A DNA stretch of 64,000 nucleotides from BRHc4a sp049323915 (GTDB lineage Bacteria > Bacillota > Desulfotomaculia > Desulfotomaculales > Desulfocucumaceae). Position numbers and translations under genes: made by a program. This document shows, piece by piece, positions 7,613 through 16,377 of this stretch. The DNA lies in assembly GCA_049323915.1 (NCBI GenBank), contig JBMOPC010000131.1, positions 62,001 through 126,000 on the forward strand. The letters are read 5' to 3'. Positions within the stretch are counted from its first letter, which is position 1. Every line of letters begins with the position of its first letter. The notes below the pieces were generated by a model. It made no database searches, was not told the origin of the DNA, and saw nothing but the letters and a program-made list of their open reading frames with translations.

Positions 7613-8734
7613 ATGCCCAGGGTGGTTATTTCCGGGTACTATGGATTTAAAAACAACGGTGATGAGGCGATGTTATATGCCATGCTAAAGGCGCTGGAAC
7701 AAAAAATTCAGGGCCTGGATCCCGTTGTGCTTTCCAAAGATCCGGAGGAAACCCAAAGATTTTTTGGCGTAAGGGCTGTACCCAGGCATGACCTGGGTGC
7801 AATCGTGGATGAGATCAGAAAGTCCGACCTGCTGATAAGCGGCGGCGGCGGGCTGTTGCAGGATGTTACCGGCCCCAACAGCATACTTTACTATCTCGGC
7901 ATTGTTACCCTGGCAAGGATTTTGGGAAAACCTGTTTTCTTTTACGGGCAGGGCATAGGTCCGGTCAGGACAGTGCTGGGCAGGACTCTTATGAGGATTG
8001 TGGCCAACAAGGTTGAGCTGGTTACCATAAGAGACAGGGAGTCCAAGGGGGAGCTTGAGGAGTTGGGGGTTGTAAGACCCAGGGTGGAAGTAACAGCTGA
8101 CCCTGCCCTGGGTTTGGATACAGGTGAAATTGACCCGTCGCTGGGAGACCGTATACTGGCTGATGCGGGGATACCGGCGGTGGAAGATATGGTGGGGGTT
8201 TCTGTCCGGGGCTGGAAGGGCCGGCAGGGATACAAGTCGGCAATAGCCAGGGCTTGTGACGAATTGATAGCAGCCGGCCGTAATGTCATTTTTCTTCCCA
8301 TGCACTACCCTGAGGATGTTTCGGTTAGCAAGGAAATATCTTCCATGATGGGCAGGGTTCCGTATATAATAGAAAAACAGATAAATTTTAAAGAAATGCT
8401 CTCACTGATGATGAACACCCGGGTAATTGTTGGTATGCGCCTGCACTTCCTTATATTCGGGGCCATATTAAACATACCCATGGTGGGAATTTCCTACGAC
8501 CCCAAGGTGGACAGATTTTTAAGCCTGGTGGATATGCCCGTGGGAGGTTCGGTGGACCGCCTCCACTACGAAGAGCTGCTCCGGCGCATAGATTGGGTCA
8601 CGTCCTCGTCGGATCAATTGAAGGACAGGCTGGCGGAGAAGGTGGCTCTGCTTCGCCGGGAAGCGCTAAGGGGAGCAGATTTGGCGGCCGAGATGATGCC
8701 CGGGCGAAAACCGGGTGGACGGAAGAGTGTATAA
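7613..8734 (+). CDS. csaB: polysaccharide pyruvyl transferase CsaB
   Basis: A 373-residue CsaB, which transfers pyruvate from phosphoenolpyruvate to the peptidoglycan-linked secondary wall polymer. The ketal is the ligand recognised by SLH domains. It begins VVISGYYGFKNNGDEAML, the family N-terminus, with GGGGLLQD, FFYGQGIGPV, VSVRGWKG, FLPMHYPED and VGMRLHFLIFGAILNIPMVG further on. GGGGGAT lies a few bases before the ATG. It follows the wecG gene by 112 bases. Two SLH proteins later in the window (32627-34639 and 43420-46392) are the likely clients. Confidence 0.95.
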   Translation: MPRVVISGYYGFKNNGDEAMLYAMLKALEQKIQGLDPVVLSKDPEETQRFFGVRAVPRHDLGAIVDEIRKSDLLISGGGGLLQDVTGPNSILYYLGIVTLARILGKPVFFYGQGIGPVRTVLGRTLMRIVANKVELVTIRDRESKGELEELGVVRPRVEVTADPALGLDTGEIDPSLGDRILADAGIPAVEDMVGVSVRGWKGRQGYKSAIARACDELIAAGRNVIFLPMHYPEDVSVSKEISSMMGRVPYIIEKQINFKEMLSLMMNTRVIVGMRLHFLIFGAILNIPMVGISYDPKVDRFLSLVDMPVGGSVDRLHYEELLRRIDWVTSSSDQLKDRLAEKVALLRREALRGADLAAEMMPGRKPGGRKSV

Positions 8735-8847
8735 GAGCGTGTCGAAGATTTCCGGAAAAACGTTGGTGGATTGAATAATTCGGGAACGTTCCGGGAACTT
8801 TTTTTTCCGTGCTTCGTCTTATTATACGGGGAGGGAATATTATATCT

Positions 8848-9318
8848 ATGGAAATATTTAGGAGGTTTTTACCTGCAGTCATAACCGTGGCCGTCATTTT
8901 ACTGTTTGGGGTAGCCCTGGCGGGGGCGGCAGGTACGGGTGAGCCGGGCAGTGTGAACGATCCCCTGGTAACGCGCAGCTATGTGGAGTCCCAGATAAAT
9001 TCCCGCCTCCCGGGGCAGGTCAATGATACGATAAAGGCTTATGCCGACAAGTACATGGCATGGAAAGTGGCGGATCTTACACCCGGCCAGCAGCTGGAAG
9101 CAAAAGCCGGTGCGGAGATTATAGTGAGGGCCGGCAGAACATTGGTGGTGGACCCGGTGGGGAGCGGCATACCAGATGTGACAAAGGGCGGCAACATAAC
9201 CGCCGGGCAGGCTGTGGATCTTGATCATCTTTTAATTGTCCCCAGGTCCGACGGGCGCGGCATCAGCGCCCAGACCAAGGCTATAGTGATGTATAAGGGA
9301 GAAGTTCAGATCAAATAA
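8848..9318 (+). CDS. exported protein of unknown function
   Basis: A 156-residue protein starting MEIFRRFLPAVITVAVILLF and followed by GVALAGAAG, a clear signal peptide or N-terminal anchor. The mature part has a short helical section (SYVESQINSRLPGQVNDTIK) and then a small beta-rich region with IIVRAGRTLVVDP, KGGNITAGQAVDLDHLLIVP and KAIVMYKGEVQI. I do not recognise the family. The start at ATG 8848 has GGGGAGGG 12 bases upstream; an earlier in-frame GTG at 8809 would spoil the signal peptide. It lies between csaB and the LCP gene, so a cell-surface role is likely. Confidence 0.75.
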   Translation: MEIFRRFLPAVITVAVILLFGVALAGAAGTGEPGSVNDPLVTRSYVESQINSRLPGQVNDTIKAYADKYMAWKVADLTPGQQLEAKAGAEIIVRAGRTLVVDPVGSGIPDVTKGGNITAGQAVDLDHLLIVPRSDGRGISAQTKAIVMYKGEVQIK

Positions 9319-9351
9319 ATTCTGGATTCTGACGGGAAAGCATTACAGTTT
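9319..9351. repeat. heptad-type repeat with GACGGGAAAG motif
   Basis: ATTCTGGATTCTGACGGGAA followed by AGCATTACAGT. The motif GACGGGAAAG, followed by a TATTAC/AATAC-type run, also closes the repeats at 14957-14973 and 61919-61936. Confidence 0.7.
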
Positions 9352-9375
9352 TTCAATAGAAAGAGGTGCTTGCAC

Positions 9376-10659
9376 TTGCGTCATAACCCTCGGTACAGAT
9401 TGAGGAACAGAGCCAGATTTGCGTTTGCTGTGGTACTGGTGCTCGCCTTTATGACTGTCGGGGGCCTTCTTGCCGCGTGGTTTTTTAGTGATTTGGATAT
9501 TACGGCCATTATCAATGATTCCCCCGGAGAGTCTTCTTTTAAAGACAGGATAAATGTGCTGGTCCTTGGCGTTGACGCCCGGACGGGTGAAAAAATGGGC
9601 CGGGCCGATACCATGATGCTTATCAGTGTGGATACCGAAAAGAACATGGTGAACATACTTTCCATTCCCCGTGACACAAGGGTGCGCGTCCCGGGGCACG
9701 GCTGGGAAAAGATCAACAGCACAACGCTTTTTGGCGGGCCGGCCCTGGCTATGAAGACGGTTTCGGATTTGGTGGGGATCCGGGTTGATAAATATGTAAT
9801 GACCGACTACGATGGCTTTATAGATATGGTGGACTCTTTGGGCGGCGTTATAGTAGAGGTTAAGGAAAGAATGTATCACTATGATCCCCAGGAGGGCGGA
9901 AAATACACCATCGACCTTAAGCCGGGGGTTCAGCGGCTGGACGGCGATAAGGCCCTCCAGTTTGTGCGATTCAGGGACTATGCCCTGGGAGATATAAGCC
10001 GGGCGGAGCACCAGCAGAAATTCCTCTCCGCACTGGTTAACGAGGCTCTCCAGCCGTCAACAGTGGTCAAACTTCCTTCTCTGGTGTCCAGCGTCAGCAA
10101 GGCTGTGCAAACCAACCTCAGCGTAGGGGAAATGAAGAAGCTTGCCCAGGCTGCGTCTAAGATGAGCAAGTCCAATCTGGTGACCCAGACCCTGCCGGGA
10201 AAATTTCTTAATACCGAGGACGGAAGCTATTGGGAGGTTGACCCCAGCCAGGCCCGTATAGTCATTGCCCGGCTGTTTGAAGGCCGCTCGGTTGATAATG
10301 TTGTCCTGGGAGAGACCACCACTATGACTTCAATGTATAAGCCCGTTACTGACGGGCAGCAGGCCGGGGGTGCGGTGGTGCCGCCCGGCGGCAGGACCGG
10401 TGAAGTTAAGGACGCAAAAAATACGGCCAAGGGGACCCAGGGAGGCGCTGTAAGGCCAGGCGGCAGTTCAGGCCAGACTTCGGGAACGACAGGGAAGACT
10501 TCCGGAAGCGGCGCTGCCTCACCTTCTAAGCCTCCGGCAGCCTCGGGGCAGCCCGGCGGGGGGGTTGTTCCGGGCATTCCTGAAACAGACCGGCAGTCCT
10601 CCGATAAGGAGTCGGGGGTAATAGTCACCATAGAAGGCGGAACCCCAAGGAATAATTAA
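9376..10659 (+). CDS. LytR-CpsA-Psr (LCP) family glycopolymer ligase
   Basis: A 428-residue membrane-anchored enzyme that moves polyprenyl-diphosphate-linked glycopolymers onto peptidoglycan outside the membrane. A single transmembrane helix (AFAVVLVLAFMTVGGLLAAW) precedes the LCP domain, which has NVLVLGVDAR, GRADTMMLISVD, SIPRDTRVRVPG, KINSTTLFGG and LDGDKALQFVRFRD with the basic and acidic residues that bind the lipid diphosphate. The last 110 residues are a low-complexity Gly/Ser/Thr/Pro tail, probably a disordered wall-spanning region. The start is TTG 9376, 7 bases after AAGAGGTG. It is followed by a strong terminator. It is a good candidate to attach the CsaB-modified polymer. Confidence 0.93.
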   Translation: MRHNPRYRLRNRARFAFAVVLVLAFMTVGGLLAAWFFSDLDITAIINDSPGESSFKDRINVLVLGVDARTGEKMGRADTMMLISVDTEKNMVNILSIPRDTRVRVPGHGWEKINSTTLFGGPALAMKTVSDLVGIRVDKYVMTDYDGFIDMVDSLGGVIVEVKERMYHYDPQEGGKYTIDLKPGVQRLDGDKALQFVRFRDYALGDISRAEHQQKFLSALVNEALQPSTVVKLPSLVSSVSKAVQTNLSVGEMKKLAQAASKMSKSNLVTQTLPGKFLNTEDGSYWEVDPSQARIVIARLFEGRSVDNVVLGETTTMTSMYKPVTDGQQAGGAVVPPGGRTGEVKDAKNTAKGTQGGAVRPGGSSGQTSGTTGKTSGSGAASPSKPPAASGQPGGGVVPGIPETDRQSSDKESGVIVTIEGGTPRNN

Positions 10660-10682
10660 ACCAGCCTTTTAAAGATCGAAGA

Positions 10683-10715
10683 GCCCGCCGGATTTGCACC
10701 CGGCGGGCTTTCTTT
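10683..10715 (+). terminator. rho-independent terminator after the LCP gene
   Basis: GCCCGCCGG (10683-10691) pairs with CCGGCGGGC (10100 bases downstream of none; arm at 10700-10708) around an 8-base loop, followed by TTTCTTT. Confidence 0.85.
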
Positions 10716-10729
10716 GAAAATGGCTATTT

Positions 10730-10778
10730 GCTATAAGCTATAAGCTATAAGCTGTACGCTATAAGCGACAAGCAAATG
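10730..10778. repeat. GCTATAA heptad repeat
   Basis: Seven consecutive 7-bp units: GCTATAA three times, GCTGTAC, GCTATAA, GCGACAA and GCAAATG. Shorter relatives (GCTAGAA, GCTAGTA) are at 59541-59561 and 31585-31598, so this is a second heptad family distinct from the TTCTGAA type. It sits between two convergent genes. Confidence 0.8.
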
Positions 10779-10820
10779 CTTACTGCCAATTGCTTAGTGC
10801 AGATCGCTTAATGCCAATTA

Positions 10821-12344
10821 TCATTCCGTATCTTCGATCCTGGGCAGTGACAGCAGTACCCCGAACAGGAACCAGAAATAAGTTGCCATCATGGGAACTT
10901 CAAAAATGTTTTCCACCGAGTTGTGCAGGGCAACCCCCAGCAGCCCTGCAATCAGTGCGGCCGCCATTGTTTTAAGGTAGCCGCCGGTTAGCTTGCGGTA
11001 GGCTATGTAGCCGCACCGGAAGGCGCTGGCCAGAAGCCACAGCAGGGCTAAAAGGCCTATAATGCCGCTCTCCACAGCTGTCTTAAGATAAAAGTTATCG
11101 GTATATACACTTCCCGGCACCCTCCTGGCGGCCACTGCCCCTCCGTATGTCCCGAAGCCGGAGCCAAACAGAGGGTTCTGCAGGAACTTGTCCAGACCCT
11201 TCTGCCATAAGGCAAGCCGCCCGCCTTTCTGGCTGCTGGCGACATAGGCCGGGGAAAACATATAGGACAGCCGGGCGCCTATGCCCGTTATCAGCTGGGT
11301 GGCAGCCAGGGAGCAGGCACCCATTAACACAATCAGCCTGGGGTTATACATCAGGCTCAGTATCGCCATTGATCCAGCCAGAGCCAGCCAGGCTCCCCGT
11401 GAGTACGTGAACACCATGCAGGCAAGCATTATTCCCAGGGCGGCCGCGTAGGCGGTGCGTCTCGGCCAGTCCCCGGAGGCCAAGAGATGGCCCAGAGTCA
11501 CAGGTATGAAAATAAGCAGAAGGCTCCCCAGCACATTGGGGCTCACCACGATGGAAAACACCCGGGTCTTTATTCCTTCTTCGGCCTGGTCAACCCAGTG
11601 GGCGGGCATCTCCACTCCAATGATGTACTGAAATACACCTATTGCGGATACCAGGGCGGCCACAGCCACAACTCCTTTCATCAGTGCGGAAAACTGCCTC
11701 CGGTTTATGAGGAGATTTGATCCCACAAAAAACCACAGCAGGTATTGCAGATACACCCTCAGGCCTTCCAGCGCCAATGAGGTGTCGGGAGACCGCATGA
11801 AGAACAGGAAAAGGCTTATCCCAATATAGATAGCTATGGGAATATCCAGCCCGGTATTACGGAAGGCCGCCTTTCCCCGGAGGGCCATCTGAGCCGTCCA
11901 GGCGGCAATTATAAACAGAAGCAGAAGTTCGTCCCAGCTTCCGGACAGGAATTCCAGAGCAGGCACTTTACGCATCAGATAGTCGACCACGGGATAAAAA
12001 ATAAGTATCCAGAGGGCGGTTTCCGCTCTGACGCCGGTTATGCCGCTAATAACCCTGCTCTCGGCCATAGCAGGCGGAAGCCCCGGGTTAAGCAGAAAGC
12101 TTCCCGGAACAGCCGGCCGCAGCCTGGCGCCCAGAGCGGCAAGGGGTTTGAGGGCCAGTTCAGCCAGGAAGGAGACTGCCTTCAGTATCAGTGATCCCTC
12201 TATGGCCGGGGCCGTGGAAAATGCCGGAAGGCTGTTGATTTTTTTGCATGTGTAACTGCTGTCCCAGTATTTCGCAGCGGACTGAAAGACGAGGGACAAT
12301 GCCCTGTAGATAATGCTGCTCCTTATAACACAGGTCAGCTCCAA
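10821..12344 (-). CDS. O-antigen ligase/polymerase-like membrane protein
   Basis: A 507-residue polytopic protein of the O-antigen ligase (WaaL/Wzy_C) superfamily. About 120 N-terminal residues come first, then roughly ten membrane segments. The diagnostic block is FSIVVSPNVLGSLLLIFIPV, then FTYSRGAWLALAGS, and the large external loop with NPLFGSGFGTYGG and the conserved His in VALHNSVENIFEVP. In Gram-positives such proteins polymerise or ligate lipid-linked glycans outside the membrane. The start is TTG 12344 behind AAAGGAGGAG. It diverges from the GT4 gene at 12491. It is a likely polymerase for the wall polymer; acceptor unknown. Confidence 0.88.
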   Translation of the reverse strand: MELTCVIRSSIIYRALSLVFQSAAKYWDSSYTCKKINSLPAFSTAPAIEGSLILKAVSFLAELALKPLAALGARLRPAVPGSFLLNPGLPPAMAESRVISGITGVRAETALWILIFYPVVDYLMRKVPALEFLSGSWDELLLLFIIAAWTAQMALRGKAAFRNTGLDIPIAIYIGISLFLFFMRSPDTSLALEGLRVYLQYLLWFFVGSNLLINRRQFSALMKGVVAVAALVSAIGVFQYIIGVEMPAHWVDQAEEGIKTRVFSIVVSPNVLGSLLLIFIPVTLGHLLASGDWPRRTAYAAALGIMLACMVFTYSRGAWLALAGSMAILSLMYNPRLIVLMGACSLAATQLITGIGARLSYMFSPAYVASSQKGGRLALWQKGLDKFLQNPLFGSGFGTYGGAVAARRVPGSVYTDNFYLKTAVESGIIGLLALLWLLASAFRCGYIAYRKLTGGYLKTMAAALIAGLLGVALHNSVENIFEVPMMATYFWFLFGVLLSLPRIEDTE

Positions 12345-12431
12345 CCTAACTCCTCCTTTGCTATGCAGGGTTAATTATACACCATAACCACAGGGATCAT
12401 CCAGGGGTGTTTCACGGGAGGGAAAAACTCC

Positions 12432-12460
12432 TTGTCGAACGACATTGAAATTGATAAAAT
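12432..12460 (+). promoter_or_regulatory. candidate promoter of the GT4 gene
   Basis: TTGTCG at 12432-12437 and TAAAAT at 12455-12460 with a 17-bp spacer. The -35 overlaps TGTCGAA (12433-12439), a match to the Spo0A box core, which may be chance. Confidence 0.45.
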
Positions 12461-12490
12461 GATTTAAGCAAGGCAAGGGGGCGCACTAAG

Positions 12491-13669
12491 TTGAAGCGAT
12501 TGCGGGTTCTCCACGTGATTGGCGGGGGCGAATTCGGTGGAGCTGAACGACATATTCTTAATCTTGCCACTGCCATGGATGATGACATGGTGGAGGTTTC
12601 CGTGTGCTGCCTTTTTGCTGATCCATTTGTGAAGCTGGCCAGGGAGGCCGGGATCAGGGCTCACTCCATTCCGATGCGCCACAAGCTGGATTTCGGCATA
12701 GTCACAAAGCTGAGGGACCTTATACTGGCTGAAGATATTGGCCTGGTGCACACCCATGGAGTGAGGGCCAATCTGGTGGGCCGGCTGGCTGCCCGGATGG
12801 CGGGGGTTGATACCATCGTCACCACCGTTCACAGCCTATTGGTCCAGGATTACCCGGATCTGTTCAGCAGGCTGGCCAACGCCTTAATTGAAAGGGCTTC
12901 CCGGGGGCTGACCACGCACTTTATAGCCGTCTCCGGGGGCTTGCAGAAAGCCCTGGTACAGCAGGGGATACCCGAGAAAAAGATTACCGTTATTTATAAC
13001 GGCTTGAATCCCCAGTTTTTTCAGAATACCGGATCACCGGGGCAGTGGAGGAAGAAAGCCGGCTTCAGCCCCGGAGTTCCTTTGGTGGCCATCGTTGGCC
13101 GCCTTCACCCGGTTAAGGGGCACCGCTATTTTCTCAGGTCTGCAGCCGAGATTCTGAAGGAGAGAACCGACGTTCATTTCCTGGTGGTGGGCAGCGGGCC
13201 GGAAAGGGAAAGCCTTGAGGAATACACCAGGGAGCTCGGGATCTCGGACCACGTTACCTTCACGGGGTTTGTATCCGATGTCACCGAGCTGATGCCCGAC
13301 TTAAACCTGCTTATTGTGCCGTCCCTTTGGGAGGGCTTCGGGCTTACCGCCCTTGAGGCAATGGCTGTGGGAGTGCCCGTTGTGGCCACTTCGGTGGGGG
13401 GACTCCCGGAAATCGTTGATCACGGAACCACCGGTATGCTTGTGCCGCCGGCAGATGAGGCCGGGCTTACCAGGGGCATCGCCTGGATGCTGGATCATCC
13501 CCAGGAGGCTGTGGAAATGGCGTCTGCAGCCAAATCAGTGGTGGAAAAGAAGTTTACGGCCAAGGCTATGGCCCGGAAGACAGAGGAGTTGTACCGACAC
13601 CTTAAAATAGCCCCGGGAGACGGAATTGCGGGCCGGAATACAGAATCAAGAATTCAGGATTCAGAATAA
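12491..13669 (+). CDS. GT4 family glycosyltransferase
   Basis: A 392-residue GT-B retaining glycosyltransferase that uses nucleotide sugars at the inner membrane face. N-terminal glycine-rich loop: HVIGGGEFGGAERH. C-terminal domain: VAIVGRLHPVKGHRYFLRSA, VPSLWEGFGLTALEAMAVG with the EX7E motif, and VVATSVGGLPEIVDHG. The start is TTG 12491, 10 bases after AGGGGG. The final residues RNTESRIQDSE are encoded by a heptad-type repeat (13636-13669) and look like a read-through extension rather than part of the fold. Seventeen bases separate it from the next transferase gene. Confidence 0.92.
   Translation: MKRLRVLHVIGGGEFGGAERHILNLATAMDDDMVEVSVCCLFADPFVKLAREAGIRAHSIPMRHKLDFGIVTKLRDLILAEDIGLVHTHGVRANLVGRLAARMAGVDTIVTTVHSLLVQDYPDLFSRLANALIERASRGLTTHFIAVSGGLQKALVQQGIPEKKITVIYNGLNPQFFQNTGSPGQWRKKAGFSPGVPLVAIVGRLHPVKGHRYFLRSAAEILKERTDVHFLVVGSGPERESLEEYTRELGISDHVTFTGFVSDVTELMPDLNLLIVPSLWEGFGLTALEAMAVGVPVVATSVGGLPEIVDHGTTGMLVPPADEAGLTRGIAWMLDHPQEAVEMASAAKSVVEKKFTAKAMARKTEELYRHLKIAPGDGIAGRNTESRIQDSE
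13636..13669. repeat. heptad repeat forming the 3' end of the GT4 gene
   Basis: GGAATACAGAATCAAGAATT followed by CAGGATTCAGAATAA. It matches the GGAATACAG start of the other repeats and supplies the last 11 codons and the stop of the gene. Confidence 0.75.
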
Positions 13670-13685
13670 TTAGAAGGGGAATGAT

Positions 13686-14864
13686 TTGTTCATGAGCGAA
13701 CTGGCCGGCCGGGATATCATCTGTATTGGGCCGGTGGACTGGGAGCCCATATGGAACCGGTCCCAGCAGTTAATGTCGAGGCTGCCCCGCTCAAACAGGA
13801 TATTGTATGTTGAGCCGCCGGCCACAATGCTGTCGGCACTGAAGGACAGCAGCCTGTGGTTTAAGTGGTGGCAGTGGCTGAAGGGGGCCAGGCAGAAAAC
13901 AGAAAATATATACCTGTATACGCCGCCAGTGATATTGCCCTTCGGGAACATGTACCCGTGGGTAAACCGGATAAATCAGCGCTGGCTTTTACTTTTTGTG
14001 GGAGGAGTGGCCCGGAGGCTCGGGTTTAAAAACCCGCTGGTGTGGACATATCTGCCCAATTCCCTGATAATCTCCAGGGGGCTGAATCCTGCGGCGATTA
14101 TTTACGACTGCGTGGACGAGCACTCCGAATTTCCGGGGCTTATCAACAGAGATGCCGTTTTGGAGATGGAAAGGGAGCTGCTGGCGGGAAGCGACCTGGT
14201 TTTTGCCACGGCTTCAGGGCTGTATGAAGCAAAGAAACAGTACTGCCGCAATATATACCTTCTCCCCAACGCCGCCGATGTGGAGCACTTCGCCAGGGCC
14301 GACAGGGAGGAAACCGTTGTGCCTCCGGATATCGCCGGACTCCCCCGCCCCCTGCTGGGATTTGTGGGGGTGATCCATGACTGGATAGATCTGGAACTGA
14401 TTGAATATATGGCACGCTCAAGGCCTGACTGGACTTGTGTCATGATTGGGCCCGTGGGGGCCGGGATAAGCGTGGACAGGCTTAAGGAACTGCCCAATGT
14501 CCATTTTCCCGGCCGGAAGGACAAGGAGGAACTGCCCGGATATTTGAAGGCATTTGACGTATGCCTCAACCCTTTTAAAAAGAATGAGCTGACCGACAGG
14601 GTCAGCCCCCTGAAGCTTTACGAGTACATGGCCTCGGGCCGCCCGGTAGTCAGCGTGGAAATGCCGGGAGTGGAGGAGTTCAGGGAGTATATCGAGATTG
14701 CTGCGGATTACGGCGGCTTCCTTGAGGCGGTGGAGAGGGCGCTGGAGTCGGAAAACGAAGACAGGAAAAGGCGCCGGATGGAGATAGCAGCCGTTAATTC
14801 ATGGGAAAACAGGGTGGCCTTCATGTCCGAAAAGATTAGTGAACTGACGGGTCTTACCCGATAG
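13686..14864 (+). CDS. TuaH-like glycosyltransferase
   Basis: A 392-residue GT-B type glycosyltransferase. It opens with DIICIGPVDWEPIWNRSQQL and ILYVEPPAT, contains the typical IIYDCVDEHSEFPG stretch, and has FVGVIHDWIDLELIEYMA, then RVSPLKLYEYMASGRPVVS in the nucleotide-sugar domain. This is the pattern of the TuaH group (teichuronic-acid type polymers). TTG 13686 lies 5 bases after AGAAGGGGA; ATG 13692 is an alternative with 11-base spacing. It is probably co-transcribed with the GT4 gene. The sugar donor is unknown. Confidence 0.88.
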   Translation: MFMSELAGRDIICIGPVDWEPIWNRSQQLMSRLPRSNRILYVEPPATMLSALKDSSLWFKWWQWLKGARQKTENIYLYTPPVILPFGNMYPWVNRINQRWLLLFVGGVARRLGFKNPLVWTYLPNSLIISRGLNPAAIIYDCVDEHSEFPGLINRDAVLEMERELLAGSDLVFATASGLYEAKKQYCRNIYLLPNAADVEHFARADREETVVPPDIAGLPRPLLGFVGVIHDWIDLELIEYMARSRPDWTCVMIGPVGAGISVDRLKELPNVHFPGRKDKEELPGYLKAFDVCLNPFKKNELTDRVSPLKLYEYMASGRPVVSVEMPGVEEFREYIEIAADYGGFLEAVERALESENEDRKRRRMEIAAVNSWENRVAFMSEKISELTGLTR

Positions 14865-14871
14865 AACAACA

Positions 14872-14900
14872 GGCTCCCGGCAAGCGCCGGGAGCCTTAAA
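14872..14900 (+). terminator. terminator-like hairpin
   Basis: GGCTCCCGGC (14872-14881) pairs perfectly with GCCGGGAGCC (14886-14895) over a 4-base loop, followed by a weak TTAAATGT run. It ends the two-gene transferase unit. Confidence 0.7.
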
Positions 14901-14924
14901 TGTCATGTGAGGAATGCCGTAACC

Positions 14925-14975
14925 ATTCTGGCTTCTGACTTCTGAATTCTGAATTCCGACGGGAAAGTAATACTT
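14925..14975. repeat. heptad repeat with GACGGGAAAG motif
   Basis: ATTCTGGCTTCTGACTTCTG, then AATTCTGAATTCCGACGGGA, then AAGTAATAC. It lies between the convergent TuaH-like and DUF4330 genes. Confidence 0.8.
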
Positions 14976-14980
14976 TTAAG

Positions 14981-15463
14981 CTACTCTTTCACATCCACTT
15001 TTACTATAACTCCCTTGAACTCATAGTCCCGTGATTTAACGTAGTACTCCTTGCCTTCCCTGATGTCCTGCCCCCCCATGTTTATGGTGGCCGAGGTCAG
15101 TGCAGTGGTGCCGGTGTTGGTGACATATATATCTTTTAGATAGGGGTCGTGCGACGCCACCCTCTGGCCCCTGGAGTCCACGTTAATGGAGAACCCGGGC
15201 TTAATCTCCACGCTCTTTACCGTGACGTTGGTGTAGCTGTCGCCCTTTACCATCTTGTCCCCCGCCTTGATGGCGTTCACCAGCTCCGGCCTTACGTGGG
15301 GCACCAGCACCTGGAATTCTACAGTGACCGGCTTGACCTGTACCGATTTGCTGGTGAATTTGTAATAAGCCCCCCCGGCCACCAGAAGCACAGTTAAAAT
15401 TATTATCAGGTCGATTATATTGATTAACCCCAAAACCTTTCCCTTTTCATCTATGATCTTCAT
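14981..15463 (-). CDS. DUF4330 family membrane protein
   Basis: A 160-residue protein of the DUF4330 family: MKIIDEKGKVLGLINIIDL at the N-terminus, one transmembrane helix (IDLIIILTVLLVAGGAYY), and an external beta-rich part with VTVEFQVLVPHVRPELVNAI and KEYYVKSRDYEFKGV. The function of the family is not known; members accompany polysaccharide genes in Firmicutes. The start at ATG 15463 gives the usual N-terminus. An in-frame ATG at 15514 would place AAAGGAGG inside the coding region. Confidence 0.85.
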   Translation of the reverse strand: MKIIDEKGKVLGLINIIDLIIILTVLLVAGGAYYKFTSKSVQVKPVTVEFQVLVPHVRPELVNAIKAGDKMVKGDSYTNVTVKSVEIKPGFSINVDSRGQRVASHDPYLKDIYVTNTGTTALTSATINMGGQDIREGKEYYVKSRDYEFKGVIVKVDVKE

Positions 15464-15779
15464 CGCCTCTGAAAATCCTCCTTTAATCGATTCTGCCACC
15501 AAGGACAACCTCATTCTTATAAAGTATAAAATCTTTTAACGGCAAGGTCAACGGAAGATGATGCTGGCCACCCCTCATACTTACAGTGTTGCCTGCCCGG
15601 GCCTGGAATGGCCCACTGGAAAAATGTGTCGTATCCTAAAAGGAAATAATGGCTATTCTATCGAATAAAGAAAATCAAACAGTCCCCCCGGCCTCAAATG
15701 TCGGCTGTCAATTATTCTGAGTTCTGAGTTCCGACTCGTAATTCCGGCCCCCTAGGGCATAAAAGAGGAGGCAGCTTTT
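15464..15779. other. divergent intergenic region with a heptad repeat
   Basis: A 316-base gap between DUF4330 (leftward) and fabZ (rightward) with no gene. A heptad-type repeat occupies 15712-15746 (ATTATTCTGAGTTCTGAGTT then CCGACTCG). No convincing promoter is seen for either side. Confidence 0.6.
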
Positions 15780-16214
15780 TTGGATATAAATGAGATTATG
15801 AAGGTAATACCGCACCGCTACCCGTTTCTTTTAATTGACAGGATAATGGAGCTGGACCCGGGTAAAAAGGCGGTGGGCATAAAGAACGTCACCATAAACG
15901 AGCCTTATTTCCAGGGGCACTTCCCCGGGTACCCCGTTATGCCGGGAGTTTTCATAATTGAGGCCATGGCCCAGGTGGGCGCCGTGGCTGTATTGTCCAT
16001 GCCCGAAATGGAAGGGAGGCTGGCGCTGTTTGCCGGTATAGACGGGGCCCGCTTCAGAAGGCAGGTGACGCCGGGGGACCAGCTGACGCTGGAGGTGGAG
16101 ATACTGAAAATCAAAGGGCCCATCGGCAAGGGTAAAGGTGTGGCCAAGGTGGACGGGCAGCTGGCGGCTGAGGCCGATCTGATGTTTGCCCTGCAGGAAG
16201 GAAAAAAGGGATAA
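15780..16214 (+). CDS. fabZ: 3-hydroxyacyl-ACP dehydratase FabZ
   Basis: A 144-residue hot-dog fold dehydratase of fatty-acid synthesis that removes water from 3-hydroxyacyl-ACP in the cytosol. It shows IPHRYPFLLIDRI near the start and FQGHFPGYPVMPGVFIIEAM with catalytic His47 and Glu61. Length is normal for FabZ. The start is TTG 15780, 8 bases after AAGAGGAGG. It stands apart from other fatty-acid genes, next to the tagO gene, an arrangement found in several Firmicutes. Confidence 0.96.
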   Translation: MDINEIMKVIPHRYPFLLIDRIMELDPGKKAVGIKNVTINEPYFQGHFPGYPVMPGVFIIEAMAQVGAVAVLSMPEMEGRLALFAGIDGARFRRQVTPGDQLTLEVEILKIKGPIGKGKGVAKVDGQLAAEADLMFALQEGKKG

Positions 16215-16302
16215 CGGGCGAAATATTGCGTCCTGGGCTGATATGTAGAGCAGTTTAATGTCTTCGGCCTTTAATTTGCTGTGGCCGCCCCTATTTTGAA
16301 CT

Positions 16303-16332
16303 TTGTGAAATCAGTTGACTAAATGGTAAAAT
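16303..16332 (+). promoter_or_regulatory. candidate promoter of the tagO-like gene
   Basis: TTGTGA at 16303-16308 and TAAAAT at 16327-16332, spacer 18 bp, ending 45 bases before the TTG start. Confidence 0.45.
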
Positions 16333-16377
16333 ACCTTTAGTTATGCTTACTTGTCCCTTTCAAAAGGGGGTTTTGAC